Source of the DNA: an uncultured Pseudomonadota bacterium
GTDB taxonomy: Bacteria > Pseudomonadota > Alphaproteobacteria > Rs-D84
Assembly: GCA_900320405.1 (NCBI GenBank)
Contig: OOHM01000002.1
Coordinates: 95,211 to 159,210 of the forward strand
DNA: 64,000 nt
Direction of reading: 5' to 3'
Each line of letters opens with the position of its first letter. Within the stretch, counting starts at the first letter, position 1. Shown here piece after piece: positions 50,042 through 59,293 of the stretch. The position numbers and the translations under genes were made by a program. The notes under the pieces are model-generated. The model did not search any database and was not told the origin of the DNA. It was given only the letters and a program-made list of their open reading frames with translations.

Positions 50042-51340
50042 TTACTTCCCCAAACATAATTGTGAAAATGCGGCGGTCAAAATTTCTTCGGTTCCGATAA
50101 CCCCTAAGATTTTTCCAATCGCGTCGGCGGCGTATCGCACGTGTTCGGCCAGTATATCATAATCGCCGTTTGATTTTTCAATCGCCGCGTGTAATTCATC
50201 GGCGGCGGTTTTTACTAAATCGTGTGTGCGGGCGTTTATCATTAAAACAGATTCACCACCACCGGATATTTCATTTATTTTTGTGATAATCGTTTTCATC
50301 AATTCCGGCATACCATCGCCCTTTTTCGCCGATACATAGATTGCGTTCTTTATTTTTTTCGAATCGGTTGTGTCAGATTTATTTACAACCAATATTTCGC
50401 CATCGACGATGGTCGTCGGTTTGCCATTTGGTGTTATAATATGCAAAACCAAATCGGCATTTTCTATCTCTTTGTTTGTGCGTTCTATGCCGATTCGTTC
50501 AACCGAATCGGTTGTTTCGCGCAGCCCAGCCGTATCTGATAAATTTACCAGATATCCATCAATATCCATATTTGCGGATACGACATCGCGTGTTGTTCCG
50601 GGTGTGTCCGATACAATTGCGCGTGATGCGCCAACGATTCGGTTAAACAGTGATGATTTGCCAACATTTGTTTCACCAATCAATACTATATTTATTCCGT
50701 GCGTGATTGCACGTGCGGTTTTATATTTCGTCAATGCGGCGGAAACGTCCGTATACAGCGTTTTTATGTGTTTTATAATTGTGTTTGAAATATTGCCCGG
50801 CAAATCATCGGGCGCATAGTCCAACATTGCGGCGGCGTATGCAGAAATGGTCAGCATTTGTTCGCGCCAATCGGCATAAATTTCCGAATCACCGCCCATC
50901 ATAGATTTTAACGCCGCGGCACGTTGTTTGTCTGTTTCCGCATCCAGCAGCGCGGCCAGTCCATCAACATCGGACAAATCCATTTTGTTGTTATAAAACG
51001 CGCGTCGTGAAAATTCGCCGGGTGTGGCGATTCGCATATCGTGCGAACGCAAAAATTCGAAAATTTTATTTATAACCGCCGGTGCACCGTGGGAATGAAT
51101 TTCAATAATGTCGGTTCCGGTAAAACTGTGTGGGGCGGCAAAGTATATAACAACGCATTGGTCAATGATTTCACCCGCATCATCTGTCATATTTGTAAAG
51201 TACGCGTGTCGCGGTGTTGGAACGCGCCCGATAATTTTTTGTGCAAACACCCGCAGGGTGTCACCCGATATACGAATTACCGCAACGCCGGATTTTCCGT
51301 GTCCACTGGACAGGGCAAAAATTGTGTCATTGTTGTTCAT
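50042..51340 (-). CDS. mnmE: tRNA uridine-5-carboxymethylaminomethyl(34) synthesis GTPase MnmE
   Basis: 432 residues: N-terminal formyl-THF-binding domain (TIFALSSGHGKSGVAVIRIS, GEFSRRAFYNNKMDL), a central G domain (GETNVGKSSLFN, DTPGTTRD, LSDTAGLRET, VNKSD) and the C-terminal CLGK, the conserved Cys motif. With MnmG it modifies U34 of several tRNAs. Its start overlaps the ruvA stop by one base, so ruvA-mnmE is an operon. Confidence 0.96.
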   Translation of the reverse strand: MNNNDTIFALSSGHGKSGVAVIRISGDTLRVFAQKIIGRVPTPRHAYFTNMTDDAGEIIDQCVVIYFAAPHSFTGTDIIEIHSHGAPAVINKIFEFLRSHDMRIATPGEFSRRAFYNNKMDLSDVDGLAALLDAETDKQRAAALKSMMGGDSEIYADWREQMLTISAYAAAMLDYAPDDLPGNISNTIIKHIKTLYTDVSAALTKYKTARAITHGINIVLIGETNVGKSSLFNRIVGASRAIVSDTPGTTRDVVSANMDIDGYLVNLSDTAGLRETTDSVERIGIERTNKEIENADLVLHIITPNGKPTTIVDGEILVVNKSDTTDSKKIKNAIYVSAKKGDGMPELMKTIITKINEISGGGESVLMINARTHDLVKTAADELHAAIEKSNGDYDILAEHVRYAADAIGKILGVIGTEEILTAAFSQLCLGK

Positions 51341-51912
51341 TATTTATTTCCACTTATTTCTTTTAGTGCCATTGGAACCAATTTTGCAACATCCATTCCC
51401 GGGTTTTTTGATACCAATTTTTGAGAAATATCGACAATATCCATACGCCGATAACCCAAAGATTCCAATGCGGCCAGCAAATCAGGCAATACGCCATCCC
51501 CGGCAAAATCCATCGATATTGATGCACCGCCAACCTTGGACTTTAATTCAACGATAATTTTTTCGGCAACTTTCTTACCCACGCCCGGTGCGGTTGCAAT
51601 TGTTTTTGCGTCGCCGGTCGCAATCGCGGTCAAAAGTGTATCGGTCTTGATTGTGCCCATAATCGCCATGGCGACCCGGGGGCCAACACCCGATACACCG
51701 TTCAGCATATTGAACAGGTTTTGACCGGCAAGTGTCGAAAAGCCAAACAAACGAATCGAATCTTCACGAACAATTGTTTCAATCCACAGGTTCACGGTTG
51801 TTCCCAATGTCAATGTTTCCGGGGTATACACCTTGTACCCGACGGGGCCCGCCATTAAAATTATATGGTCATTCCCAATATAATCAACAATGCCTTGCAA
51901 TTTTCCAATCAT
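51340..51912 (-). CDS. ruvA: Holliday junction DNA helicase subunit RuvA
   Basis: 190 residues: domain I OB fold (MIGKLQGIVDYIGNDHIIL), domain II with two helix-hairpin-helix motifs (LLNGVSGVGPRVAMAI-like and IATAPGVGKKVAEKIIVELK), and domain III (LLAALESLGYRRMDI). RuvA tetramers hold Holliday junctions for RuvB. Upstream gene of ruvA-mnmE. ruvB is not in the window, and ruvC is 0.8 kb away behind yebC. Confidence 0.95.
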   Translation of the reverse strand: MIGKLQGIVDYIGNDHIILMAGPVGYKVYTPETLTLGTTVNLWIETIVREDSIRLFGFSTLAGQNLFNMLNGVSGVGPRVAMAIMGTIKTDTLLTAIATGDAKTIATAPGVGKKVAEKIIVELKSKVGGASISMDFAGDGVLPDLLAALESLGYRRMDIVDISQKLVSKNPGMDVAKLVPMALKEISGNK

Positions 51913-51963
51913 TTGTTATCCTTTTGTGGTAATTTTAATTTAATTAAATCAAAAGGTCAAATT

Positions 51964-52680
51964 ATGAGTGGACACAGCAAATGGCACAATATTCAGCATA
52001 AAAAAGGACTGGCCGATGCGGCGCGCAGTGGTTTGTTCACAAAACTGGCGCGTGAAATTACTATGGCGGCAAAATTGGGTGATAAAAATCCCGATAATAA
52101 TCCGCGCCTGAGACTTGCAATTTTACAGGCACGCAAAAATTCTATGCCGAACGATAATATTAAACGCGCGATTGATAAAGCATCGGGTTCAAATACCGAA
52201 AACTATGTGGCCGTGCGTTACGAAGGTTATGGCCCCGGTGCCGTTCCGGTTATTGTCGAGGCATTAACCGATAACCCGCGTCGTACGGTGCCCGAGGTTC
52301 GCAATATATTTGCCAAAAATGGTGGCAATATGGGCGAAGAGGGCAGTGTTGTGTTTATGTTCACACGCGCCGGGCAAATATTCTATCCATCAACAATCGG
52401 TAAAACCGAAGACGAAATGATGGAAATTGTTATGGATGCCGAGGCAGAAAATCTGGAAACAACCGAAGAAGGATTTATTATCACAACCAAGCCGGACGAT
52501 TTTATGAACGTTCAAAAGAAAATTGCCGATGCGTTGGGTGAACCGGAAAATGCGGAATTGACATGGGTTCCAAATATGCCAATGGATTTGGATGATGAAG
52601 CATACGCAAAAATCGAAAAATTGGTTGATGCGTTGGATGCCAATGACGATGTTCAAAAGGTATTCACCGCCGCCGCATAA
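51964..52680 (+). CDS. YebC/PmpR family translation or transcription factor
   Basis: 238 residues starting MSGHSKWHNIQHKKGLADAA, the family's hallmark, with YEGYGPGAVPVIVEALTDN and KNGGNMGEEGSVVFMF. YebC proteins were named as transcriptional regulators, and recent work links them to relief of ribosome stalling. I start at ATG 51964 rather than at upstream codons. It lies between the minus-strand ruvA and ruvC, the usual ruv neighbourhood but with inverted orientation. Confidence 0.95.
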   Translation: MSGHSKWHNIQHKKGLADAARSGLFTKLAREITMAAKLGDKNPDNNPRLRLAILQARKNSMPNDNIKRAIDKASGSNTENYVAVRYEGYGPGAVPVIVEALTDNPRRTVPEVRNIFAKNGGNMGEEGSVVFMFTRAGQIFYPSTIGKTEDEMMEIVMDAEAENLETTEEGFIITTKPDDFMNVQKKIADALGEPENAELTWVPNMPMDLDDEAYAKIEKLVDALDANDDVQKVFTAAA

Positions 52681-52699
52681 AGTGGTTAGTGGTTAGTGT

Positions 52700-52722
52700 G
52701 CGGGGCGTTGCCCCGCATTTTC
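52700..52722. terminator. Terminator between yebC and ruvC
   Basis: Stem GCGGGGC (52700-52706) with GCCCCGC (52710-52716), T-rich tail. Two GTGGTTAGT words (52682-52698) precede it. Confidence 0.8.
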
Positions 52723-53210
52723 TATTTTATAAACTTTTCAAATTTTGTTGTGTTTGCGTGGGCCAGGGCGATTGCGATGGCATCACTTTCGTCCGGTGTT
52801 TTCGGGTGTGCGGTCGGTAATAATATTCGCACCATTTTATCAACCGCGGTTTTGTCCGCGTGTCCCGCACCGGTTAAAATCTTTTTAACCCGATTCGGTT
52901 CATATTCATACACCGGGATATTTTTAACCGATATCGCAACCATTGCCGCCGCGCGGGCGTGACCCAAAATAAGTGTTGTTGTTGGGTTTTTGTTTACGAA
53001 TGTTATTTCCATACTGGCTTCATCGGGGGTAAAAGTATCGACCAATTTCGTAACTTCATTAAAAATAATCGCCAATCTTTCGGGTAATGTGCCGGTCTTT
53101 TGGGGCAAAATTACACCACTGGCGATATATTTCCGGGCATTGCCGTTTGTTTCAATTACCGCCCAACCCGTATGTAAAAGGCCGGGGTCAATCCCCAATA
53201 TTCGTGTCAT
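52722..53210 (-). CDS. ruvC: Crossover junction endodeoxyribonuclease RuvC
   Basis: 162 residues with the four acidic catalytic sites: ILGIDPGLLHTGW (Asp), SMEITFVNKNPTTTL (Glu), and DESDAIAIALAHAN (two Asp). It resolves Holliday junctions held by RuvAB. It is five bases downstream of dciA on the same strand, forming mltA-dciA-ruvC. Confidence 0.95.
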   Translation of the reverse strand: MTRILGIDPGLLHTGWAVIETNGNARKYIASGVILPQKTGTLPERLAIIFNEVTKLVDTFTPDEASMEITFVNKNPTTTLILGHARAAAMVAISVKNIPVYEYEPNRVKKILTGAGHADKTAVDKMVRILLPTAHPKTPDESDAIAIALAHANTTKFEKFIK

Positions 53211-53215
53211 TTTTT

Positions 53216-53548
53216 TTACTTCCTGAAACTGATTTTACCAACGCATTCCGTGCCAAAATATTTGTTGATTTGTTTTTTTATCTCGTCCGTCATATATGAT
53301 AACTTTAATGTATACGCCGGATTCCGTGGGCGCAGAACAATATTATATTCGCCGGTGCGGGTCTTTTTTATTGCACATATGTCCGCCATATTTGAAATTT
53401 CGGATCCAATTATTTCCGGCCAACGCGCAACCAAATCAGAATCGGACGCGCGCACACCAAATATTTTGAACAGACCGCCCAATGCGCCCGCAATGCTCTG
53501 TGGGCGTTTGATGCGTGTGCCAAATTCTTTATTTTTTGGGTTTGACAT
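53216..53548 (-). CDS. DciA-like DUF721 protein (predicted replicative helicase loader)
   Basis: 110 residues with the DUF721/DciA KH-like domain: PQSIAGALGGLFKIF, LVARWPEIIGSEISN (the family's WxxIVGxxxA position), and a beta strand pair ending in LSYMTDEIKKQINKYFG. DciA is thought to load DnaB in bacteria lacking DnaC/DnaI. It overlaps the end of mltA by 20 bases. Confidence 0.85.
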   Translation of the reverse strand: MSNPKNKEFGTRIKRPQSIAGALGGLFKIFGVRASDSDLVARWPEIIGSEISNMADICAIKKTRTGEYNIVLRPRNPAYTLKLSYMTDEIKKQINKYFGTECVGKISFRK

Positions 53549-54635
53549 AACTGTATTCTTTCGGCATTAAAATGTACATTTCGCCTTGGGCGTGTTGACC
53601 GTGTGCATATTGATACGCTTCGTCGCCTTTGCCAAAGAATATATCGGCGCGGACGAAACCACGAATCGCACTGCCGGTATCTTGGGCAATCATAAGGCGT
53701 CTAAATTTTTGTCCATTGGACAGGTTGGTATCGATGTATACGGGCAATCCCAATGTATACAGCGAATCGTCCATCGCAATACTGCGTATTTTTGAAAGTG
53801 GTGTACCAAGTTTACCAATTACATCCGGCGGGACAGATTCATAGAAATAAACATATCGTGGATTGTTATAGATAACTTCTTTGGCCAATTTTGGATTCTT
53901 TTTCAAATGTGTCCAAACCGCGTCCGCAGAATAACCGCCGTCCGGTTTAATGCCGCGGTTGCGCAGTTGTTCGCCAATGGATTTGAACGGTAAATCGTTT
54001 ACGGCGGCAAAGTTTAATTTGACCAATGTTCCATCGGCCAGTTTTAACATACCACTGCCTTGGATTTGGATGTTTTGTACATCAACAATGTTTGCCCAAT
54101 ACAGGACGCGACCGATTTTGTTTTCAACAATTTGTTTTTTGGGAACGCCCTTGTATGTGCGGCCATCGGTTGGAATACCCATCAACGGTTCGTTGCATTC
54201 CGCCGTTTTTGTTCGACAACCCGGAATTACCGGTGAATAGTATCCGGTATAGGTTCCCTTGGGTGTGCCGTTGTCGTTATATATTTTGTATGGTTGGAAA
54301 TTCGATTCGAACCAGGCGCGCACGGTTGCGGTGTCGGCACTGGCACTGGGTAACATATTGCATTTTTCTTCAAATAGTGCGCGGTCCGGAACGACGCGAC
54401 CACGGTATTGTATCTTGGCCTTGCACGAATTGCGAAACGCCTGAAGTGCATAACGAACATCGTCCCGTTCCCAATCCGGCAATTCGGAATAAGATACCTT
54501 TTTAAGGTTGCCCGCCGGTATAACCGAATCGTCACCACTGTGTGTTGGGGTTGAAAGGTCACATGATGCCAAGAACAGACCGCATAATCCACATACCGCA
54601 CCACGCAAAAACCATCTTAAAATGTCAATTTTCAT
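53529..54635 (-). CDS. mltA: Membrane-bound lytic murein transglycosylase A
   Basis: About 368 residues from ATG 54635 (GGGAGAG upstream): a lipoprotein signal (CGLCGLFLASC), the MltA barrel domain (FQPYKIYNDNGTPKGTYTGY) and a C-terminal 3D domain with LMIAQDTGSAIRGFVRADIF, where the Asp residues form the active site. It cleaves peptidoglycan with 1,6-anhydro product formation at the outer membrane. First gene of mltA-dciA-ruvC; divergent from secB. Confidence 0.92.
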   Translation of the reverse strand: MKIDILRWFLRGAVCGLCGLFLASCDLSTPTHSGDDSVIPAGNLKKVSYSELPDWERDDVRYALQAFRNSCKAKIQYRGRVVPDRALFEEKCNMLPSASADTATVRAWFESNFQPYKIYNDNGTPKGTYTGYYSPVIPGCRTKTAECNEPLMGIPTDGRTYKGVPKKQIVENKIGRVLYWANIVDVQNIQIQGSGMLKLADGTLVKLNFAAVNDLPFKSIGEQLRNRGIKPDGGYSADAVWTHLKKNPKLAKEVIYNNPRYVYFYESVPPDVIGKLGTPLSKIRSIAMDDSLYTLGLPVYIDTNLSNGQKFRRLMIAQDTGSAIRGFVRADIFFGKGDEAYQYAHGQHAQGEMYILMPKEYSYVKPKK

Positions 54636-54652
54636 TTTATTTACTCTCCCAC

Positions 54653-54680
54653 TTGTAAAATTTCCCTTTAATGCTATATT
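54653..54680 (+). promoter_or_regulatory. Promoter of secB
   Basis: TTGTAA (54653-54658) and TATATT (54675-54680), 16-bp spacer. Confidence 0.6.
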
Positions 54681-54716
54681 ATCATAAAACGAGTCATAAA
54701 AAAAGGAGCAATCGCA

Positions 54717-55148
54717 ATGGCAAAGTTCAATATTATATCTCAATTCTTGAAAGACATTTCTTTCGAAAGCCCGAATGTCCCAGATTTATTCTTTAAGCAA
54801 GACAATGGCCAGGCGGAATTGGAGATAAACATCGATATGCAGGTCAAAGGTTCGGAAAAGAATCTGTATATGGTTGATTTAATTACAAAAATTCATTCGA
54901 AATTAAAGGCCGATTCTAAAACAATATTCTTGATTGAAACCACATACACCGGATTGGTGCAAATGGAAGAAGAAAAAGATGAAGAGGCGAAAAAGCGTAC
55001 TTTGTTGATTGATGTACCGACTTTGTTGTTCCCATCGGTGCGCGCGTTGGTGACACGCCTTACCGCGGAATCTGGGTTCCCACCGTTTGCAATGCAGATG
55101 GTTGACTTTGCCGATATGTATGAAAAGCGTCAGCAACAAAAGGCATAA
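54717..55148 (+). CDS. secB: Protein-export chaperone SecB
   Basis: 143 residues with the SecB fold markers: QFLKDISFESPNVPDLF, LEINIDMQV, FLIETTYTGLVQM and LLFPSVRALVTRLTAESGFP with PFAMQMVDFADMY. It keeps preproteins unfolded and delivers them to SecA. A strong RBS (AAAGGAGC) lies before ATG 54717. Monocistronic. Confidence 0.96.
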   Translation: MAKFNIISQFLKDISFESPNVPDLFFKQDNGQAELEINIDMQVKGSEKNLYMVDLITKIHSKLKADSKTIFLIETTYTGLVQMEEEKDEEAKKRTLLIDVPTLLFPSVRALVTRLTAESGFPPFAMQMVDFADMYEKRQQQKA

Positions 55149-55168
55149 ACAAAAAAACAATTCTTGTT

Positions 55169-55195
55169 AACGCACCGATTTGGTGCGTTTTTTTT
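55169..55195 (+). terminator. Terminator after secB
   Basis: Stem AACGCACC (55169-55176) with GGTGCGTT (55182-55189), loop GATTT, then a long T run. Confidence 0.9.
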
Positions 55196-55263
55196 GTCGC
55201 CTTTTGCGATTCGGGTAATTTTATGATATTATTAAATGATGTAGCTTTTGGGAGAGAGTTTGC

Positions 55264-56448
55264 ATGGCCAAAGATAAATATATTTCTGGGCGCGGATTTA
55301 TAAGCGGTTTTTCATTTGCGAATATGGGGATTTTTACCGGGTTCGCCGATGGTATTTATAATGCGGTGTATTCTTTGGTTATATTGGAAATTTTCAAAAG
55401 TTCCGCGATTGTTGGTATATATGTCGCGATTTATTCCGTGTTTTGTGTCTTGGTTGGTCTGTTCGCAAACGAGATTTTTCGAATTTTTTCCAAGGTCAAG
55501 GTTTTTTATTTTGCATTGTTAATGCTGGTTGTGTGCTATGCGATGATGGGGTTTTCGGTGTTGCCACGAACCTTTATCGTGTTGGATTATACCAGTGGTT
55601 TCGCCATCACCCTGACGGCGATGTTAATTCCGTTATTTATGTCGGATTTTTCGGGTGACACAGGTATGGCAAAGTTAAATTCGCGATATCATCTGTGGGT
55701 AAATGTCGGGGCGTTGTTGGCACCAATGTTGGCGGTGATGGTCGCGACGCGTTTTGGAAATCGGTCGGCGTTCTTTCTGTCGTCTGCGATTTATATGGCT
55801 GCGTGGTTGTTCTTTAAGTATTTACGACTTAGCCAAGAAGACAAACAAATAAAACCGGTAAATCCGCGTCGTACGGTGCGTTCTTTGATGCGAAATGCGG
55901 TGCTGTTTTTCAGAACGCCCGGAATGTTGCGTGCGTATGCGGTGAATTTTGGGTACTATTCTTTGCGCGCAATGCGATATTTGTATGTGCCAATTGTTGT
56001 TATTGAAAACGGATTTTCTAAAGACACATTGGGATTGGTTTTGACATTGGGAATTATTCCATATTTATTGCTGTCGGATTTGATGGCCCGCCTGGTGCGG
56101 AGATTCGGTAAAAGAATATGGTTGGTGTTGGGATTCGGTTCGTTTGCCGCATTTTCTGCGTGGGCAAGTGTCGCAACCGGTTTTCCGGTTTTGGCAATAT
56201 TTGTGCTGTGGCAAATTTCGGGCGCGTTTATGGAACCGGTTCACGATTTGTTGTTCTTTGATAACACACCCAAGAGCCAACAGTCCCGGTTTTATGGCGT
56301 GTTTCGTACCAGTGTTAATTTCCCGAATGTTATTGCACCGGTCGTTGGTGCAGCATGTATAACCGTGTTTGGGGCGACATCGGCGGTGTGGTTGGTGACA
56401 TTTGCCGTTGGGGTGCTGTCTGTGGGCGTTTTAATGGCGAAAAAGTAA
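55264..56448 (+). CDS. Major facilitator superfamily transporter
   Basis: 394 residues with about twelve hydrophobic helices in two bundles and a charged central loop (LRLSQEDKQIKPVNPRRTVR). Helix 1-2 GIFTGFADGIYNAVYSLVIL and helix 8-9 LLLSDLMARLVRRFGKRIWL (a motif-A-like DxxxRRxGxR loop) are MFS-like. No clear subfamily or substrate. It has its own RBS (GGGAGAG) and appears monocistronic between secB and recA. Confidence 0.82.
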   Translation: MAKDKYISGRGFISGFSFANMGIFTGFADGIYNAVYSLVILEIFKSSAIVGIYVAIYSVFCVLVGLFANEIFRIFSKVKVFYFALLMLVVCYAMMGFSVLPRTFIVLDYTSGFAITLTAMLIPLFMSDFSGDTGMAKLNSRYHLWVNVGALLAPMLAVMVATRFGNRSAFFLSSAIYMAAWLFFKYLRLSQEDKQIKPVNPRRTVRSLMRNAVLFFRTPGMLRAYAVNFGYYSLRAMRYLYVPIVVIENGFSKDTLGLVLTLGIIPYLLLSDLMARLVRRFGKRIWLVLGFGSFAAFSAWASVATGFPVLAIFVLWQISGAFMEPVHDLLFFDNTPKSQQSRFYGVFRTSVNFPNVIAPVVGAACITVFGATSAVWLVTFAVGVLSVGVLMAKK

Positions 56449-56477
56449 TTGCACCTTGGGTTTTTTCTTTGTATCAT
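56449..56477 (+). promoter_or_regulatory. Promoter of recA
   Basis: TTGCAC (56449-56454) and TATCAT (56472-56477), 17-bp spacer. No GTTC-N7-GTTC LexA box is present between 56449 and 56503. Confidence 0.65.
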
Positions 56478-56503
56478 CCCTTTAACAAGAAAGGGGTTTA
56501 TTT

Positions 56504-57574
56504 ATGGCAAAAAAAGAAGCAGCAGCAACAGCGGCAAAAAATCCGGCATTGGAATCTGCGTTGGCACAAATTCAAAAACAATTTGGTAAAGAGGCAATTA
56601 TGAAAATGGGCGACGGTTCCCAACAGAATATCGAGGCGATATCATCCGGTTCATTGGGGTTGGATATCGCATTGGGTATTGGTGGTTATCCGCGTGGGCG
56701 TATCGTCGAAATCTATGGCCCGGAAAGCAGTGGTAAAACAACATTGGCGTTGCACGCCGTGGCCGAGGCACAAAAGAAAGGCGGTACATGTGCGTATATC
56801 GATGCAGAAAATGCGCTGGACCCCAGTTATGCAAAAAAATTGGGTGTGGATGTTGCGAACCTAATTATATCGCAACCCGATTCGGGCGAACAGGCATTGG
56901 AAATTGCCGATACTTTGATTAAATCTGGTGCGGTCGATGTTGTGGTTATTGATTCTGTCGCCGCGTTGGTGCCCAAGGCAGAATTAGAAGGTAATATTGG
57001 TGACAGTTTTGTCGGTACAACGGCGCGTTTGATGAGTCAATCGTTAAAAAAACTGGCGGGATCTGTTTCACGCAGTAATACATTGCTGATATTTATCAAT
57101 CAAATTCGTATGAAGATTGGGGTTATGTTTGGTAATCCGGAAACAACCAGTGGTGGTAATGCATTAAAGTTCTATGCGTCGGTTCGTTTGGATATTCGTC
57201 GTACAGGTGCCATCAAAGATAAAGAAAATGTTATTGGTAATGAAACCCGGGTCAAGGTTGTTAAAAACAAGGTTGCACCACCTTTCCGTACCGTCGATTT
57301 TAAAATTATGTATGGTGAAGGTATTTCCCGCATAAGTGAAATTCTGGATATGGGTGTGAAATACGATTTCATTGACAAGGCCGGAAGTTTCTATTCGTAT
57401 AACAATGAACGCATAGGCCAGGGCGAGGCAAATGCGCGTCAATGGTTGAAAGACCATCCAGAAGCACAAAAAGAATTGTTGGATAAAATTATGGCGCGCG
57501 CAAACGGTATAGCCGAAGAAATGACAACCGGGCCGGTTGATGACGACGATGCCGATTCGATTGTGGAAGAATAG
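56504..57574 (+). CDS. recA: Recombinase RecA with unusual L1 loop
   Basis: 356 residues. Walker [10 protein letters not shown], the catalytic Glu in [10 protein letters not shown] (family usually AEHALDP), Walker [14 protein letters not shown]1 region [18 protein letters not shown]2 [20 protein letters not shown] and the acidic C-terminus. L1 normally reads GEIGDSHMGLAARMMSQ, so three residues touching DNA differ. The rest is highly conserved. It assembles on ssDNA for homologous recombination and SOS induction. Its stop is 20 bases before a polysaccharide gene on the same strand. Confidence 0.97.
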   Translation: MAKKEAAATAAKNPALESALAQIQKQFGKEAIMKMGDGSQQNIEAISSGSLGLDIALGIGGYPRGRIVEIYGPESSGKTTLALHAVAEAQKKGGTCAYIDAENALDPSYAKKLGVDVANLIISQPDSGEQALEIADTLIKSGAVDVVVIDSVAALVPKAELEGNIGDSFVGTTARLMSQSLKKLAGSVSRSNTLLIFINQIRMKIGVMFGNPETTSGGNALKFYASVRLDIRRTGAIKDKENVIGNETRVKVVKNKVAPPFRTVDFKIMYGEGISRISEILDMGVKYDFIDKAGSFYSYNNERIGQGEANARQWLKDHPEAQKELLDKIMARANGIAEEMTTGPVDDDDADSIVEE

Positions 57575-57594
57575 TTAAACCAAAGGGGGCAGAT

Positions 57595-58500
57595 ATGGGA
57601 TTGGCACGAACATTTGCATTATGTGACATTGTTTTGCGTGCGCATATACTAAATTGGTTTTGGCGTGATAGGGCCACACGTCGTGCGGTGCGTTGTGCGG
57701 TTCTTGAAAATGCTATACCGAGATATTTTCGTCGATATCTGCCCGCGGCGGCGGCGATTTCGGAACGCAAAGTGGTTAAAAATGATAAAAATGAAAAAAT
57801 TTTCACACTGTGGCTTCAGGGTGAAGATAAGGCGCCACCTTTGGTAAAGGCGTGTTTCCGCAGCATTCGTCGGCATTGTCGTCAAGAATTGATTGTGTTG
57901 GACGAAAAAACGGTTTTTGACTATATAACTTTGCCAGATGAAATTATGAAAAAACGGCGGGCGGGTAAAATTGCGCATGCGCATTTTGCCGATATATGTC
58001 GTGTGGAATTGTTGTATGAACATGGTGGTATATGGTTGGATTCGACATGTTTTGTTACCGAACCAATTCCAGATTGGATTATTGAACAAGATTTCTTTGT
58101 GTATATGGCGGGTCAGCATGTGGGCAGTCCATACAGTTTTATGCAAAACTGTTTCATCCGTGCACGAAAAGGTGCATACCTGTTGGATGCGTGGCGGGCA
58201 ATGATATTGGATTATTGGATGCACGAAAACCATAGTTTTGATTACTTTATGCACCAATTATTGTTCAAAACACTGGTTCAAAATGATGTGCGGGCAAAAA
58301 AATATTTTGAAAAAATGCCGCATGTTGATCAAGACCCGACGCACGCGCTATGGTGGGTGTATGGTGACAAACCGTTTAATCAAAAAACGTTTGATAAGGT
58401 TACATCCGGTGCATTTTTTCAAAAAACAACTTATAACAGTCCGTGGGTTAAAAAGATAGAGCCCGGAACATTTGCCGACGAAATGGTAAATAAAATGTGA
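57595..58500 (+). CDS. Capsular polysaccharide synthesis glycosyltransferase (Caps_synth / GT32-like)
   Basis: 301 residues. Core signature IFTLWLQGEDKAPPLVKACF, then LIVLDEKTVFDYITLPDEI, HAHFADICRVELLYEHGGIW and LDSTCF, where the Asp-containing ADICR and LDST segments match the DxD-type nucleotide-sugar site of GT32/Caps_synth enzymes. It begins 20 bases after recA with AAAGGGGGC as RBS, so it may be partly read from the recA transcript. First gene of the glycosyltransferase cluster. Confidence 0.82.
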   Translation: MGLARTFALCDIVLRAHILNWFWRDRATRRAVRCAVLENAIPRYFRRYLPAAAAISERKVVKNDKNEKIFTLWLQGEDKAPPLVKACFRSIRRHCRQELIVLDEKTVFDYITLPDEIMKKRRAGKIAHAHFADICRVELLYEHGGIWLDSTCFVTEPIPDWIIEQDFFVYMAGQHVGSPYSFMQNCFIRARKGAYLLDAWRAMILDYWMHENHSFDYFMHQLLFKTLVQNDVRAKKYFEKMPHVDQDPTHALWWVYGDKPFNQKTFDKVTSGAFFQKTTYNSPWVKKIEPGTFADEMVNKM

Positions 58501-58511
58501 AAGGAAGATAT

Positions 58512-59279
58512 ATGCCAAAAATATCTGTAATTGTGCCTGTGTATAACGCCCAAAAATATTTAGTGCGTTGCCTGGACAGTTTGCGTGACCAGACATTTAC
58601 AGATTTCGAAGTGATTTGTATAAATGACGGCAGTTTGGATGACAGTCAAAAAATCTTGGATGAATATGCCGCGCGCGACAAACGGTTTATCGTGATAAAT
58701 AAAAAAAATGCGGGAGTGTCCGCGGCGCGTAATGATGGAATTAAACGGGCGTGTGGCGAGTATATTCACTTTATGGATGCAGATGATGTGATTGATGCCG
58801 AATATTATGCCACTATGATATCCGCGGCGCAGGGTGCCGATATTGTATCTTCGGGATTTGTTTCAAACAGTAAATATTCATCAAGCCTTGGATATAAACG
58901 TTTTCATAATTTAACGGGATTATTTGGTAAATTATTTTGGACCCAAGCATTGGTTAAGTCTTTTGTTTGGCGGTATTTGTTTCGGGCGGATTTTATTAAA
59001 AAAAATAAACTGATGTTTGATACATCGTTGATTTCCCAAGAAGATGCGATATTTGTCCTTGATGCGATTGCTTTGGCAAACAGGGTTATCATTGTGCCAA
59101 ATGTCAATTATCATTATATATTTAATGATACATCGGCATTGAATAAACGTGATGCAGGGCACAGACGCAAGTTAAAAGAACAATATAAATTCGCAAAAAA
59201 ATACAAAAGCCTGTATGCCAAGAAAAACAATGTATACGCGTTGTGGCGGTTTAGAAAAATTATAAAAATCTTTCTTTGA
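58512..59279 (+). CDS. Family 2 glycosyltransferase
   Basis: 255 residues from ATG 58512 (RBS AAGGAAGA). GT-A fold: ISVIVPVYNAQKYLVRCLDS, INDGSLDDSQ, NAGVSAARNDGI and the metal-binding FMDADDVID. The C-terminal part is short. Acts on a cytoplasmic sugar-nucleotide donor, probably for surface polysaccharide. It overlaps the region of the next start closely and shares the EYAARDKRFIV segment with the next two proteins, so all three are paralogues. Confidence 0.9.
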   Translation: MPKISVIVPVYNAQKYLVRCLDSLRDQTFTDFEVICINDGSLDDSQKILDEYAARDKRFIVINKKNAGVSAARNDGIKRACGEYIHFMDADDVIDAEYYATMISAAQGADIVSSGFVSNSKYSSSLGYKRFHNLTGLFGKLFWTQALVKSFVWRYLFRADFIKKNKLMFDTSLISQEDAIFVLDAIALANRVIIVPNVNYHYIFNDTSALNKRDAGHRRKLKEQYKFAKKYKSLYAKKNNVYALWRFRKIIKIFL

Positions 59280-59293
59280 TTTTGGGGGTGTGT

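Noticed and set aside
56449..56503. SOS (LexA) box before recA
   Set aside because: Neither GTTC-N7-GTTC nor CTG-N10-CAG could be found between the upstream stop and the recA start.
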